Assembly: GCA_035556135.1 (NCBI GenBank)
Contig: DATMFO010000004.1
Coordinates: 124,001-188,000 of the forward strand
Reading direction: 5' to 3'
From: ZC4RG30 sp035556135
Lineage (GTDB): Bacteria; Pseudomonadota; Gammaproteobacteria; Steroidobacterales; Steroidobacteraceae
DNA: 64,000 nucleotides
Shown here: positions 1 to 7,799 of the stretch, piece after piece
Position numbering within the stretch: position 1 is the stretch's first letter
Layout of the letters: each line of letters begins with the position of its first letter
Made by a program: the position numbers and the translations under genes
The notes under the pieces: model-generated
The model's database searches: none
Told to the model about the DNA's origin: nothing
The model's input: only the letters and a program-made list of their open reading frames with translations

Positions 1-317
1 GCGGCCACGCCGCCGCAGCCGTAATGGCCGGTGACGATGATGTGCTCGACCCTGAGCATGTCCACGGCGAACTGGATCACCGACAGGCAGTTCAGGTCGC
101 TGTGCACCACCACATTGGCCACATTGCGATGGACGAACAGCTCGCCCGGCGCCAGATCGACGATCTCGTTGGCGGGCACGCGGCTGTCGGCGCAGCCTAT
201 CCACAGGTAGCGTGGTGACTGCTGCGCCACGAGGCGCGAGAAGAATTCGGGATCCTGCCGGACGCGCTCTGCCGCCCAGCGCCGGTTGTTCGCGAGCAGA
301 TGTTCGAGGTCCTTCAT
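1..317 (-). CDS. can: Beta-class carbonic anhydrase, 3' part outside window
   Basis: It interconverts CO2 and bicarbonate in the cytoplasm. The first 105 residues are visible. They carry the beta-class zinc and catalytic set: Cys42-x-Asp44-x-Arg46 in GCADSRVP and His98-x-x-Cys101 in GHYGCGG. The ATG at 315-317 is the natural start, giving MKDLEHLLAN, typical of the proteobacterial Can family of about 210-220 residues. The rest lies beyond the left edge. Only 34 bases separate this start from the divergent amine oxidase start at 352, so the promoters must overlap. No Shine-Dalgarno is visible. The family call is firm; the gene symbol rests on similarity to E. coli Can. Confidence 0.93.
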   Translation of the reverse strand, partial: MKDLEHLLANNRRWAAERVRQDPEFFSRLVAQQSPRYLWIGCADSRVPANEIVDLAPGELFVHRNVANVVVHSDLNCLSVIQFAVDMLRVEHIIVTGHYGCGGVA

Positions 318-351
318 GCGGCGGCAATGGTAGCAAGTACACTGCCCCCTC

Positions 352-1566
352 ATGGCAGCCTTTGACGTGGCCATCATCGGCGCAGGTGCGGCCGGCATTG
401 CCGCCGGCAGGCAGCTGCAGGCGGCCGGCCGACGCATCATCCTGCTCGAAGCCCGCCATCGCGTGGGTGGTCGCGCGTTCACCGGCCAGCTGCACGGCGT
501 GCCTGCAGACCTGGGCGCCGGCTGGCTGCATTTCGCCGAGGAAAACGCCTGGACCAGCCTGGCCGAAGCCGGCGGATTCACCCTCGTGAAACGGGATCCT
601 GGCTGGGGTCCCGGGGCCTGCATCGGCCCGCATGTGCCCACGGCCGCCGAACAAGCCGCTGCCATCGCGCACGACCGGCACTACAACGCCCTGGTTGCCG
701 CCGCAGCGCAGGCCGGTCGCGATGTGCCCTTGTCGCAGGTGCTGCCGCAGGACGCCTGGCGGCCGCGCTTCGATGCCGTGATGACCTGGACGGTCGGCGT
801 TGAAACCCCATCGGTCTCCACCATCGACCTGGACAACTATGCCGAATCCCGCGCCAACTGGACGGTGCGCGAAGGCCTGGGCGAAGTGGTGGCGGCAGCT
901 GCGCGCGAACTCCCCGTGCAGCATGCCCGGGTTACCCGCATCGACTGGTCCGGTGCCACGTTGCAGATCGACAGCAGTGCAGGCCGTATCGGGGCCCGCG
1001 CAGCCATCGTCACGGTTCCCACGGCATTGCTGGCGCGCGATGCCATCCTCTTCCATCCGCACCTGCCGGCAGCGCACGCCGAGGCCATTGCCAACCTGCC
1101 GCTGGGCGTGTGCAACAAGGTGTTCTTCCGCCTGCGCGAAGCGGGAATCGCCACGGAACTGCCGCGGCACTTCCTGGGCTCGACCTCCACCTCGCGCACC
1201 TGCAGCTGGTCCGTCAACAGCAGTGACCACCCACTGCTGATGGCCTATTTCGGCGGCGACCTGTCATGGGAGCTCGAACAGGAGGGCGGACTGGAAGCCT
1301 TTGCGCGCGATGAGTTCACGCGTCTCTTCGGCACCGACGCACTCAGCGAGCTGGGGCCGGCGCTCGCCTCTGCGTGGGGCTCGGACCCGCTGTCACTGGG
1401 TTCGTACTCGGCGGCACGACCCGGCCATGCCAGCGCCCGCACCCTGCTGGCGGCGCCGGTATCACCACAACTGCACTTCGCCGGGGAGGCCTGCGCCGTG
1501 AACCACTACGGCACGCTGCATGGCGCCTGGCTGTCAGGCGTCGCCGCAGCCAGGCGACTGCTATAG
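352..1566 (+). CDS. FAD-dependent amine oxidase family oxidoreductase
   Basis: This is a 404-residue flavoprotein of the amine oxidase family. The N-terminus has the dinucleotide fold IIGAGAAGIAAG (about residues 8-19), then an acidic residue and the GG motif (LLEARHRVGGRAF) that holds the FAD ribose and pyrophosphate. The C-terminus has the second FAD motif (LHFAGEACAVNHYGTLHGAW), as in monoamine and polyamine oxidases. The amine substrate cannot be told from sequence. There is no signal peptide, so it is probably cytoplasmic. A TACACT box at 338-343 lies 8 bases before the ATG and no Shine-Dalgarno is seen, so the mRNA may be leaderless. Its 3' end overlaps the convergent TPR gene by 6 bases. 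Confidence 0.85.
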   Translation: MAAFDVAIIGAGAAGIAAGRQLQAAGRRIILLEARHRVGGRAFTGQLHGVPADLGAGWLHFAEENAWTSLAEAGGFTLVKRDPGWGPGACIGPHVPTAAEQAAAIAHDRHYNALVAAAAQAGRDVPLSQVLPQDAWRPRFDAVMTWTVGVETPSVSTIDLDNYAESRANWTVREGLGEVVAAAARELPVQHARVTRIDWSGATLQIDSSAGRIGARAAIVTVPTALLARDAILFHPHLPAAHAEAIANLPLGVCNKVFFRLREAGIATELPRHFLGSTSTSRTCSWSVNSSDHPLLMAYFGGDLSWELEQEGGLEAFARDEFTRLFGTDALSELGPALASAWGSDPLSLGSYSAARPGHASARTLLAAPVSPQLHFAGEACAVNHYGTLHGAWLSGVAAARRLL

Positions 1567-2184
1567 CTTGCCCATCCATGCCACGAAGGCATCGCGCCCC
1601 GGCGCGTTGCTGCCGGGTGCATCCTTGCGCTTGGCCCAGTCGCGCATCGACTGTTTCAGCGTGTCGGCGTAGGACGGTGAGGATTTCTGCAGCTGCGCAT
1701 ACGCAGCCCTGGCCTCCTCGAATTTGCCGGTGAGCACGAACAGCTCGGCGCGGTATTCGATGGCCTCGGGGTAATCCGGCGCCAGGGCCAGCGCCTTGTC
1801 GTAGGCAGACAGCGATTCCTGGTAGTCACCCAGGCGACGGCTGGTGTAGCCCACCATGTTCCAGGCTTCCTTCATCGAAGGATTGGCAGCCGTGGCAGCG
1901 CGGAACTTGTCGCGCGCCTCGCGCATGCCCTGCAGCACCTCGGTGTCGTTCTGCTTCGCCGCGGCACCCTTGAGGCTGGCACCCTCCATCTCCAGGCGCC
2001 TGGCCTGCTCGAAGCGCTCGAAACCCACGTTGTAGTGCAGGCGCGAGGCCATCTCGCCATCGCTGGACACGCCCGCCTCGGCCTCGCCGGGCGCCACCAG
2101 GTTGCCGTTCTCGTCGGGCACCGCCATTGCCGCGGAAGCAAATGCCAGCAGGAGCACGGCGGCGGAAGGAGTGAATCGCTGCAT
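1561..2184 (-). CDS. Secreted tetratricopeptide-repeat protein
   Basis: This 207-residue protein has a cleavable signal peptide (MQRFTPSAAVLLLAFASAAMA). Two to three TPR helix pairs follow at roughly residues 95-180, for example the segment with AWNMVGYTSRRLGDYQESL and the next one with YPEAIEYRAELFVLTGKF. It is probably a periplasmic scaffold or binding protein; no enzyme motif is present. The start at 2184 was chosen because the signal peptide begins there and GGAG lies about 9 bases upstream. The reading frame is open further upstream, but that part does not look coding. The specific function is unknown. Confidence 0.75.
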   Translation of the reverse strand: MQRFTPSAAVLLLAFASAAMAVPDENGNLVAPGEAEAGVSSDGEMASRLHYNVGFERFEQARRLEMEGASLKGAAAKQNDTEVLQGMREARDKFRAATAANPSMKEAWNMVGYTSRRLGDYQESLSAYDKALALAPDYPEAIEYRAELFVLTGKFEEARAAYAQLQKSSPSYADTLKQSMRDWAKRKDAPGSNAPGRDAFVAWMGKL

Positions 2185-2195
2185 GGTCAGTTCTC

Positions 2196-2246
2196 CGGGA
2201 AGATCGCTATCGTACCCGATGCCAGCCGGACGGTAGAATGCGCGGC
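2196..2246 (+). promoter_or_regulatory. Likely leaderless promoter of the DUF2058 gene
   Basis: A TAGAAT -10 box at 2234-2239 ends 7 bases before the ATG at 2247. Transcription would therefore begin at or next to the start codon. There is no purine-rich Shine-Dalgarno. A convincing -35 is not visible. Confidence 0.45.
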
Positions 2247-2795
2247 ATGAGTCTTTCCCTGCGCGATCAGCTACTGAAGGCCGGCCTGGTATCCGAGCAG
2301 CAGGTGCAGCGCGCGGAACGCGAGCAGCGCCAGCAGGCCTACAAGGCCCCGCGCGGCAAGAAGCTCCCGCCGCCGGGCCCCACGCCGGCACAGCTGGCAG
2401 CGCAAAAGGCCGCCGCCGGGAAAGCCGCGAAAGATGCCGAGGCCAACCGCCGCAAGCAGGAGAAGCTGGAGCGGCGCGCGAAGTACGCCGAGATCAAGCA
2501 GCTCGTCGCAGTGCACCAGGTGCCGCGGGTGGAAAGCGAGGATTTCTACAACTTCCAGGACCATGGCCAGATCCGCCGCATCGAGGTCAATCCCGACCTG
2601 CGACGGCAGCTGGTTTCCGGCCAGCTGGCCATCGTGCGCTGCGAGGGTCGCTTTGCCTTCGTGCCCGCGGCCATTGGCGAGCAGATCGGTGCGCGCGTGG
2701 AGAAGGCGCTGCTGCACCTCAACAAGCCGGATGCGAAGCCGGCAGAAGATGATCCCTACAAGGATTTCGCGGTACCCGACGACCTGATGTGGTGA
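2247..2795 (+). CDS. yaiL: DUF2058 family protein (YaiL-like)
   Basis: This 182-residue basic protein starts MSLSLRDQLLKAGLV, the family hallmark (E. coli YaiL begins similarly). A Lys/Arg/Ala-rich helical stretch follows (about residues 20-80, PPGPTPAQLAAQKAAAGKAA then KQEKLERRAKYAEIKQLV). The conserved C-terminal domain has YNFQDHGQIRRIEVNP and a PAAIGEQI-type segment. The family is annotated as nucleoprotein or polynucleotide-associated, without a proven reaction. The in-frame ATG at 2238 falls inside the presumed -10 box, so 2247 is preferred. The C-terminus KDFAVPDDLMW is also family-like. DUF2058 is mainly gammaproteobacterial, which helps place the organism. Confidence 0.85.
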   Translation: MSLSLRDQLLKAGLVSEQQVQRAEREQRQQAYKAPRGKKLPPPGPTPAQLAAQKAAAGKAAKDAEANRRKQEKLERRAKYAEIKQLVAVHQVPRVESEDFYNFQDHGQIRRIEVNPDLRRQLVSGQLAIVRCEGRFAFVPAAIGEQIGARVEKALLHLNKPDAKPAEDDPYKDFAVPDDLMW

Positions 2796-2818
2796 CCGGG
2801 TTCCCGCCCGGGGGAACG

Positions 2819-3769
2819 ATGTCCAGGGCGATTCCACTGTGCACGCTGATGGCCGTGGCGGCGACTTCGGCCACCGGTACAACCGCGCCCACCGCACCCC
2901 CCGCGGTCGAAGAAGAACTCGCCGAAGTCACCGTCACGGCGCCCGAGCCACGCTACGTCGCACCCACCACGCGCGATCGCATCGGGCGCGTGTGGGTGCC
3001 GGTGCTGATCGACGGCAGGGGGCCCTTCCGCCTGGTGCTCGACACCGGCGCACAGCGCTCGGCGGTGGTGCCCGACGTCGCGACGCAGCTGGGCGTTTCG
3101 CTGCAGAACGCCGCCCCGATGCGCCTGCATGGCGCCACCGGCACGCGCGTGGTGCCGGGCATCGAGGCCGGTGTCCTCGAGGTGGGGGACGTGTGGCTGC
3201 CGGCCGGACGCCTGCCCGTCGTGGTGGACGCCTTCGGCGGCGCCGACGGCATGCTGGGCGTGGAGGGCCTGCAGGACCGGCGCATCTACATCAATTTCCG
3301 CGCCGACTACGTGGACATCGCGTTGTCGCGCAACCGCCGCGCAGCGGAAGGTTTCATCACCCTGCCCTTCCTGGAGTCCGAACAGCCACTGCTCACGGTG
3401 ACGGCGCGTGTCGGCCGGCAGCAGGTGCTGGCCGTGATCGACACGGGAGCGCAGACCACCGTGGGCAACGAGGCCCTGCGCCAGCTGCTGCGCCGGGAGT
3501 TGTCAGGCGATACGGTGGGCGAAGACCAGATCCACGGCGCCACGGGCGACACGCAGAGCGGCATCAGCGCCCCGATACGCTCCATCCGGCTGGGCGGCCT
3601 TGAAATCCGCGATGCCCGCATCACCTTTGGCGACCTGTACGTATTCAGGCTATGGGAGCTGACCGACAGGCCTGCCATACTGGTGGGCATGGACATCCTC
3701 GGCCTGCTCGACACTCTGGTGATCGATTACCGGCGCCGGGAACTGCAGATCCTGCCGCGCGGCGAGTAA
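2819..3769 (+). CDS. Two-domain retropepsin-like aspartic protease, secreted
   Basis: This 316-residue exported protein has two retropepsin-type halves. The first has the active-site motif LVLDTGAQ (Asp75) and the second AVIDTGAQTT (Asp208). Each is followed by the hydrophobic strands expected of the fold (for example AILVGMDILG at the C-terminus). Bacterial retropepsin-like proteins are usually single-domain and must dimerise; two DTGA units in one chain could form the site within the molecule, as pepsins do. The ATG at 2819 is chosen because it starts the signal peptide (MSRAIPLCTLMAVAATSATG) and has GGGGGAAC just upstream. The ATG at 2789 would add a non-signal leader. The substrate is unknown. 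Confidence 0.8.
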   Translation: MSRAIPLCTLMAVAATSATGTTAPTAPPAVEEELAEVTVTAPEPRYVAPTTRDRIGRVWVPVLIDGRGPFRLVLDTGAQRSAVVPDVATQLGVSLQNAAPMRLHGATGTRVVPGIEAGVLEVGDVWLPAGRLPVVVDAFGGADGMLGVEGLQDRRIYINFRADYVDIALSRNRRAAEGFITLPFLESEQPLLTVTARVGRQQVLAVIDTGAQTTVGNEALRQLLRRELSGDTVGEDQIHGATGDTQSGISAPIRSIRLGGLEIRDARITFGDLYVFRLWELTDRPAILVGMDILGLLDTLVIDYRRRELQILPRGE

Positions 3770-3778
3770 GGAGGACGC

Positions 3779-4195
3779 ATGAAAAGCCATCTGCTTGCTG
3801 CCACCGCCACGCTGGCTCTCCTGCAGGCCTGCGCCAACGTTGGCACCACCGAGCCATCCACTTCAGAGGCTGTCGCTCTCAAGGGCGAAGAAACCTTCAT
3901 CCCCTTCGCCAACCTGCGCACGGCAGTGCACAGCTGGGAGACCGATGGCATTGACGGCATGTGGATCGAAGGCCAGCACCGTGACTGGTATTACGCGAAG
4001 TTCCTCGGCCCCTGCCACGGGGTCGACCGTTCGATCCGGCTGGGCTTCGACACCGGCACCAGCGACAAGCTCGACCGGTTCAGCTACGTCATCGTTCCTG
4101 AAGAGAACATGCGCTGCGCCATCGAGAGCTTCACGGCCAGCGATCCGCCGCAGAATGGCCGGCGCCGCAACCCCGACCAGAACGACAGCAAGTAA
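3779..4195 (+). CDS. DUF6491 family lipoprotein
   Basis: This 138-residue protein has a lipoprotein signal (MKSHLLAATATLALLQAC, Cys18 as lipid site). The mature domain reads FIPFANLRTAVHSWETDGID followed by a YYAKFLGPC segment, which matches the DUF6491 family as I recall it from Xanthomonadales and relatives. Two further cysteines (in GPCHGVD and in MRCAIES) may form a disulfide. AAGGAGG lies 7 bases upstream of the ATG, an unusually good Shine-Dalgarno for this window. It follows the protease gene by 9 bases and is probably cotranscribed. Function is unknown. Confidence 0.75.
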   Translation: MKSHLLAATATLALLQACANVGTTEPSTSEAVALKGEETFIPFANLRTAVHSWETDGIDGMWIEGQHRDWYYAKFLGPCHGVDRSIRLGFDTGTSDKLDRFSYVIVPEENMRCAIESFTASDPPQNGRRRNPDQNDSK

Positions 4196-4219
4196 GATGG
4201 CGGGGTGAACCCCGCCATC
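4196..4219. terminator. Perfect 10-bp hairpin, terminator-like
   Basis: GATGGCGGGG (4196-4205), a TGAA loop and CCCCGCCATC (4210-4219) form a perfect stem immediately after the DUF6491 stop codon. Read on the minus strand it is followed by TTACTTGC, so it could stop the convergent transcript too. There is no strong U-tract on the plus strand. Confidence 0.5.
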
Positions 4220-4333
4220 GAAACCTCCGGGCTGCGCAAGCAGTTCGGCAAGACCACCACCATCCGCATGCTCACCACGCTGATCAAGCCAGACGCCGGC
4301 AGCGCGCGCGTGCTGTACTACCGCGAGCGCTAG
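4205..4333 (+). pseudogene. Relic of an ABC-2 type transporter ATPase (DrrA-like)
   Basis: The 42-codon frame from GTG 4205 reads AIETSGLRKQFGKTTTIRML and then TTLIKPDAGSARVL before ending abnormally in YYRER. This is the start of a drug/antibiotic-type ABC ATPase. The segment between the first strand and the Walker A region (roughly 25-30 residues ending in GPNGAG) is missing, and nearly everything after the first 45 residues of the fold is gone. The joint lies in GGCAAGACC (4247-4255), a sequence expected at both ends of the lost piece, so a short-homology deletion is likely. The stop overlaps the end of the opposite gene. It cannot make a working ATPase. Confidence 0.7.
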
Positions 4334-5160
4334 TCGCAGGCGTCTCCCCGGCCGTTGTTGTCACGGTCGAACTGCCCGGGATTGGGCACCAGCGGACAGT
4401 TGTCGATGGCATTGCCGACGCCGTCCCCGTCGCTGTCGTTCTGGCAGACATCACCGATGCCGTTGCGGTCTGCGTCCACCTGGTCGGCGTTGGGCGTGAG
4501 GGCGCAGTTGTCTGCTGTACTGGCGATGCCATCGCCATCCGGATCCGCGTCGCAGGCGTCGCCTTGCGCATCCGCGTCCATGTCCGTCTGCGCGGGGTTC
4601 GCCACCAGCGGGCAGTTGTCCAGGCCATCCGTGACGGAATCACCGTCGGAATCATCACAGGCATCGCCGATGCCATTGCCATCGGCATCGGCCTGGTCGG
4701 CGTTGGGAACCTGCGGGCAGTTGTCGGCGGTGTCGGCCACGCGGTCGCCATCGAAGTCGTTCTGGCAGGCATTGCCTGTGCCATCCCGATTGGTGTCCGC
4801 CTGGTTGCGGTTGGAGACCAGCGGGCAGTTGTCGTCCTCGTCCAGCACACGATCATCATCGTCGTCGGTGTCGCAGGCGTTGCCCTGGCGGTCGCGGTCG
4901 CTGTTGAGCTGGTTGCGGTTGGCGACGCCCGGGCAGTTGTCGGCGCGATCGCCGATGGAGTCGCCATCCGCGTCAGACTCCGCGCGCGGATCACAACGGT
5001 TGGGCAGCCCGTCGCCATCGGAATCAAGGTCTCCCGGCAGCATCTGGCAGCTGGTGAGCGATTCCTCGTCGCGCGGGGCGAACTCATCGTCCACGCAGCC
5101 CAGTGCCAGCAGGGCGAGCAACATGCCGGACGCGATACGCCTAATGGCCATGGCAGCCAT
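4330..5160 (-). CDS. Calcium-binding thrombospondin type 3 repeat lipoprotein
   Basis: This 276-residue protein has a lipoprotein signal (LLALLALGC) followed by about six tandem thrombospondin type 3 repeats. Each has DNCP-x3-N-x2-Q and an acidic loop of the form DxDxDGxxD (for example DSDGDGVGNAIDNCPL). Such repeats bind Ca2+ through aspartates and pair cysteines, giving a rigid rod at the outer membrane or cell surface. No C-terminal domain such as OmpA is present; the chain ends within a repeat (DRDNNGRGDACD). The start is 5160 (MAAMAIRR) or 5151 (MAIRR). The second has AAGG at a better distance. It is probably a structural surface protein. Confidence 0.75.
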   Translation of the reverse strand: MAAMAIRRIASGMLLALLALGCVDDEFAPRDEESLTSCQMLPGDLDSDGDGLPNRCDPRAESDADGDSIGDRADNCPGVANRNQLNSDRDRQGNACDTDDDDDRVLDEDDNCPLVSNRNQADTNRDGTGNACQNDFDGDRVADTADNCPQVPNADQADADGNGIGDACDDSDGDSVTDGLDNCPLVANPAQTDMDADAQGDACDADPDGDGIASTADNCALTPNADQVDADRNGIGDVCQNDSDGDGVGNAIDNCPLVPNPGQFDRDNNGRGDACD

Positions 5161-5425
5161 CCTTGGAAGGGGGAAAGTCACGGTCATGTATAGACGTGAC
5201 AATGCCCGGCCTTTCGCATGCGGGCATAGGCAGATCGGACGATTGCGGGAACCGGCTTAATTCAGCGTAATGGCCGGCCGTCCGCCGGAATTTGCGGCCT
5301 ACACTCGGCAATGGACCACCGGCCGCCACCTGCGATCGGCGCGCGGACAGCGGCAGGCGGCCTGTTGCACAGGTGCCCTACATGCTCGTGGGGAGCGCTG
5401 CGTGGCTGAGGCATAGACTGGACGC

Positions 5426-6121
5426 ATGCTCCACCCGCCGCGAACCAGGCGCAGCGTCCGTACCGTCGCGGGTTTCGTGACTCTGGCCGTGCATGGCCTG
5501 TTTGCGATGCTGTTGCTTGGCGAACGCGACGACAAACAGCCGCGCGCACGGACCGAGCGCACCCTGCAAGGCACCTGGATCCACCTGCTGCCACTGACGG
5601 AACCGGAATTTCCCGAACAGGATGTGGTGCAGCCGGCCGTTCCCGTGGCTCCCGCACGCGCGACCGCGGTGCGGCCACCCACGGCCATCTCGCTGGCGCC
5701 CGCGCCGGAAGCGCCTCCCGCTTCAGACGATGGCGCGCAAGGCAGCACCCAGCCAGGCATCGACTCCCGCCCGTGGACCGACTGGGACCTGGAGGCGGAA
5801 AAGCTGGCAGCGCGGCGCCAGTGGCAAGATGAACCGGAAGGCTTCAGCGGTCCGCTGCAGGCCTTGCGCGAGCCCTGCAAGCCGCATCAATCCAGCATGT
5901 TCCCGAAGAAGAAGGAAGTGGAAGATGCACCGCCTACCTGGCAGGACGCCGCCAGGCCTCCGCCGGGCAGCGTGATGATGGGAGGCACGCGTGTCGGTGT
6001 CGTGGGAGCAGGCATCCCGCTCGGCCGCTCGAAGCCGGAACCGAACAAGCATCTGTTCGACGACATGATGGCGGGCAAAACGCCGCGCTCATCGGTGCCC
6101 GATCCCAACGTCTGCGATTGA
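5426..6121 (+). CDS. TonB-like single-pass membrane protein, unknown function
   Basis: This 231-residue protein has one N-terminal membrane segment (VAGFVTLAVHGLFAMLLLG, about residues 14-32) with a His in it. A Pro/Ala-rich periplasmic linker (about 70-110) and a C-terminal region without a recognised fold follow. The layout resembles TonB or other energy transducers, but the C-terminal TonB domain is not evident. The tail contains GSVMMGGTRVGVVGAGIPLG and ends in a lone Cys-Asp. It is convergent with the tannase gene, 16 bases apart. The 265 bases upstream (5161-5425) hold no other gene that I can support. Confidence 0.6.
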   Translation: MLHPPRTRRSVRTVAGFVTLAVHGLFAMLLLGERDDKQPRARTERTLQGTWIHLLPLTEPEFPEQDVVQPAVPVAPARATAVRPPTAISLAPAPEAPPASDDGAQGSTQPGIDSRPWTDWDLEAEKLAARRQWQDEPEGFSGPLQALREPCKPHQSSMFPKKKEVEDAPPTWQDAARPPPGSVMMGGTRVGVVGAGIPLGRSKPEPNKHLFDDMMAGKTPRSSVPDPNVCD

Positions 6122-6137
6122 CGGTCTCTCTGGCGCG

Positions 6138-7751
6138 TCAGCGGCAGGCAAAACTGGCCGCATCCTCGGTGTTGCCGCCCTGGTAGCGCGCCACCTTGGG
6201 ATACGGACACAGCGGCCGCGTGCGACCAGGGAAGGCATTGCCCGTAGCGATGATGCGATCGGGCGCCTGGCCCTGCTCCACCCACTTCTGGATGGCATCG
6301 AGCATGTCGAATCGGTCCGTGGCCTGGCCGCCGGAGCAGTGGAGCATGCCCGGCACCAGGAACAGCCGTGCCCAGGACTGCGGGCCAGCGGCATCACGCG
6401 GGGTGATGCGGTCATACCATGAGGTCAGCGGCCCGACGTACATGCCCTGGTCGGAGAGTCCGCTGTACACGATCAGCCGCCCGCCCTTGCCTGCGAAGGT
6501 GTCGTGCTGCGTGCCCACGGCATCGTTGATGGCCGCGGTTTCGGTGAGGCGCGCCACGTCACGGTCGAAGTCGAACTTGAGCGTGTCGAAATCCGGGTCG
6601 CCCGGCGTCATCGCATACATGCGCAGCGTCTCGCTGCCCAGCGTGCCATTGCCCGGCGTGCTGCCATTGGAACCCAGGTGCATGCTGCGCCAGGCGGGGG
6701 ACGCGATGCCGGTATCGATGGGCGTGCTGCCGTAGAGCGATTCGCCGCGGGAGTTGCGCGCGCCACCAAACACATCGCGCAGTGCGGCTGCCTGCGTGCT
6801 GGTGAGGCACTGCGCCCCGCGCGGGTCGCGCGCGGCATCGCACACCTGCTCCTGCGGATCGAATTTGCAGGCCTGGTAGTCATTGATCATGCCGTCGGCC
6901 AGGCCGTCCAGCGCATCGCATTTCTTCAGCACCGCATCCGACAGCCCCTTCAGCTGCTCGTCGGTGAATGCCTTCGACAGGTCGGGCTTGCCGTTCGCGT
7001 CCTTCGGGGCCATCCGGGTGATGACTTGCAGGCTCCATGCCTGGTTCATCACCAGCCGCGTGAAGTTGAAGGCCGCGTCTCCCGAGACCACGCCGTCGAA
7101 CAGCAGCGGCAGGCGCTGTGCGGCGAGCATGGCCTCGCGTCCGCCGGTGGAGCAACCCATGAAGTAGGTGTAGTCGGGGGAGCGTCCGTAGTAGCGGTTC
7201 ACCAGCGTCCTGGCCTCGCGCGTGGCGCGCTCGACGGACTGGTACCCGAAATCCAGGCGCGCCTGCTGGTCCAGTGCCCAGCGCGCATCCAGCATGCCGC
7301 GGCCGCGGTGGCCGCCGTCATTGGATACCACGGCGAAACCGCGCTGCAGGGCGGACTGGCTGCCGGGCACGTTGCCCACGGCGGCATTGAGCGTACCGTT
7401 GAGCCCGCCGCCTCCCTGCACCAGCAGCCGGCCATTCCAGTTGAGTGGCATGCGCAGCTCGATGCCGGTGCCATAGGTGAGTCCCTCGATGCCCGAGGTG
7501 CGGGGATCGAGGGTCACGCGGAACAGGCAGTGGCCGGGCTGGTTGGTGTTCGCGTTCACCCATTCGGAAGTATCCACGCGGAACGCCGGGGACTGCAGGC
7601 TGGCCAGGGCCGCGCAGGCCTGCGCCCGCGCGGGATCAGAGGGCGGCCCCGCCGCTGCGCGGCCGGGATCGGCGGTCACAGCAGGACCTGCGGCCAGAAG
7701 TGTTGCCACCATGGCGCCGCCAAGCGCGACGCGTGCCGGAATCCTGCTCAT
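6138..7751 (-). CDS. Tannase/feruloyl esterase family hydrolase, secreted
   Basis: This 537-residue exported alpha/beta hydrolase belongs to the tannase/feruloyl esterase family. It hydrolyses esters of gallic, ferulic or similar aromatic acids. The nucleophile elbow is GCSTGGRE, the family form in which the Cys before Ser is disulfide-bonded to the Cys in the C-terminal MLHCSGG segment that carries the catalytic His. A signal peptide (VALGGAMVATLLAAGPAVTA) begins at the ATG at 7751, which has GGGCGGA upstream. It lies 48 bases after the FAH gene on the same strand. It may be the last gene of the aromatic operon, supplying free aromatic acids. The true substrate is not known. Confidence 0.85.
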   Translation of the reverse strand: MSRIPARVALGGAMVATLLAAGPAVTADPGRAAAGPPSDPARAQACAALASLQSPAFRVDTSEWVNANTNQPGHCLFRVTLDPRTSGIEGLTYGTGIELRMPLNWNGRLLVQGGGGLNGTLNAAVGNVPGSQSALQRGFAVVSNDGGHRGRGMLDARWALDQQARLDFGYQSVERATREARTLVNRYYGRSPDYTYFMGCSTGGREAMLAAQRLPLLFDGVVSGDAAFNFTRLVMNQAWSLQVITRMAPKDANGKPDLSKAFTDEQLKGLSDAVLKKCDALDGLADGMINDYQACKFDPQEQVCDAARDPRGAQCLTSTQAAALRDVFGGARNSRGESLYGSTPIDTGIASPAWRSMHLGSNGSTPGNGTLGSETLRMYAMTPGDPDFDTLKFDFDRDVARLTETAAINDAVGTQHDTFAGKGGRLIVYSGLSDQGMYVGPLTSWYDRITPRDAAGPQSWARLFLVPGMLHCSGGQATDRFDMLDAIQKWVEQGQAPDRIIATGNAFPGRTRPLCPYPKVARYQGGNTEDAASFACR

Positions 7752-7799
7752 TTTCCGCCCCCCGGATTTTGCGTTATGCCGCCGCATGATAGCGCCGGT

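Noticed and set aside
4340..5080. Regular repeats that might be taken for a CRISPR array
   Set aside because: The periodicity comes from the protein repeats (DNCP and DxDxDG). The units are not identical at DNA level and have no unique spacers.
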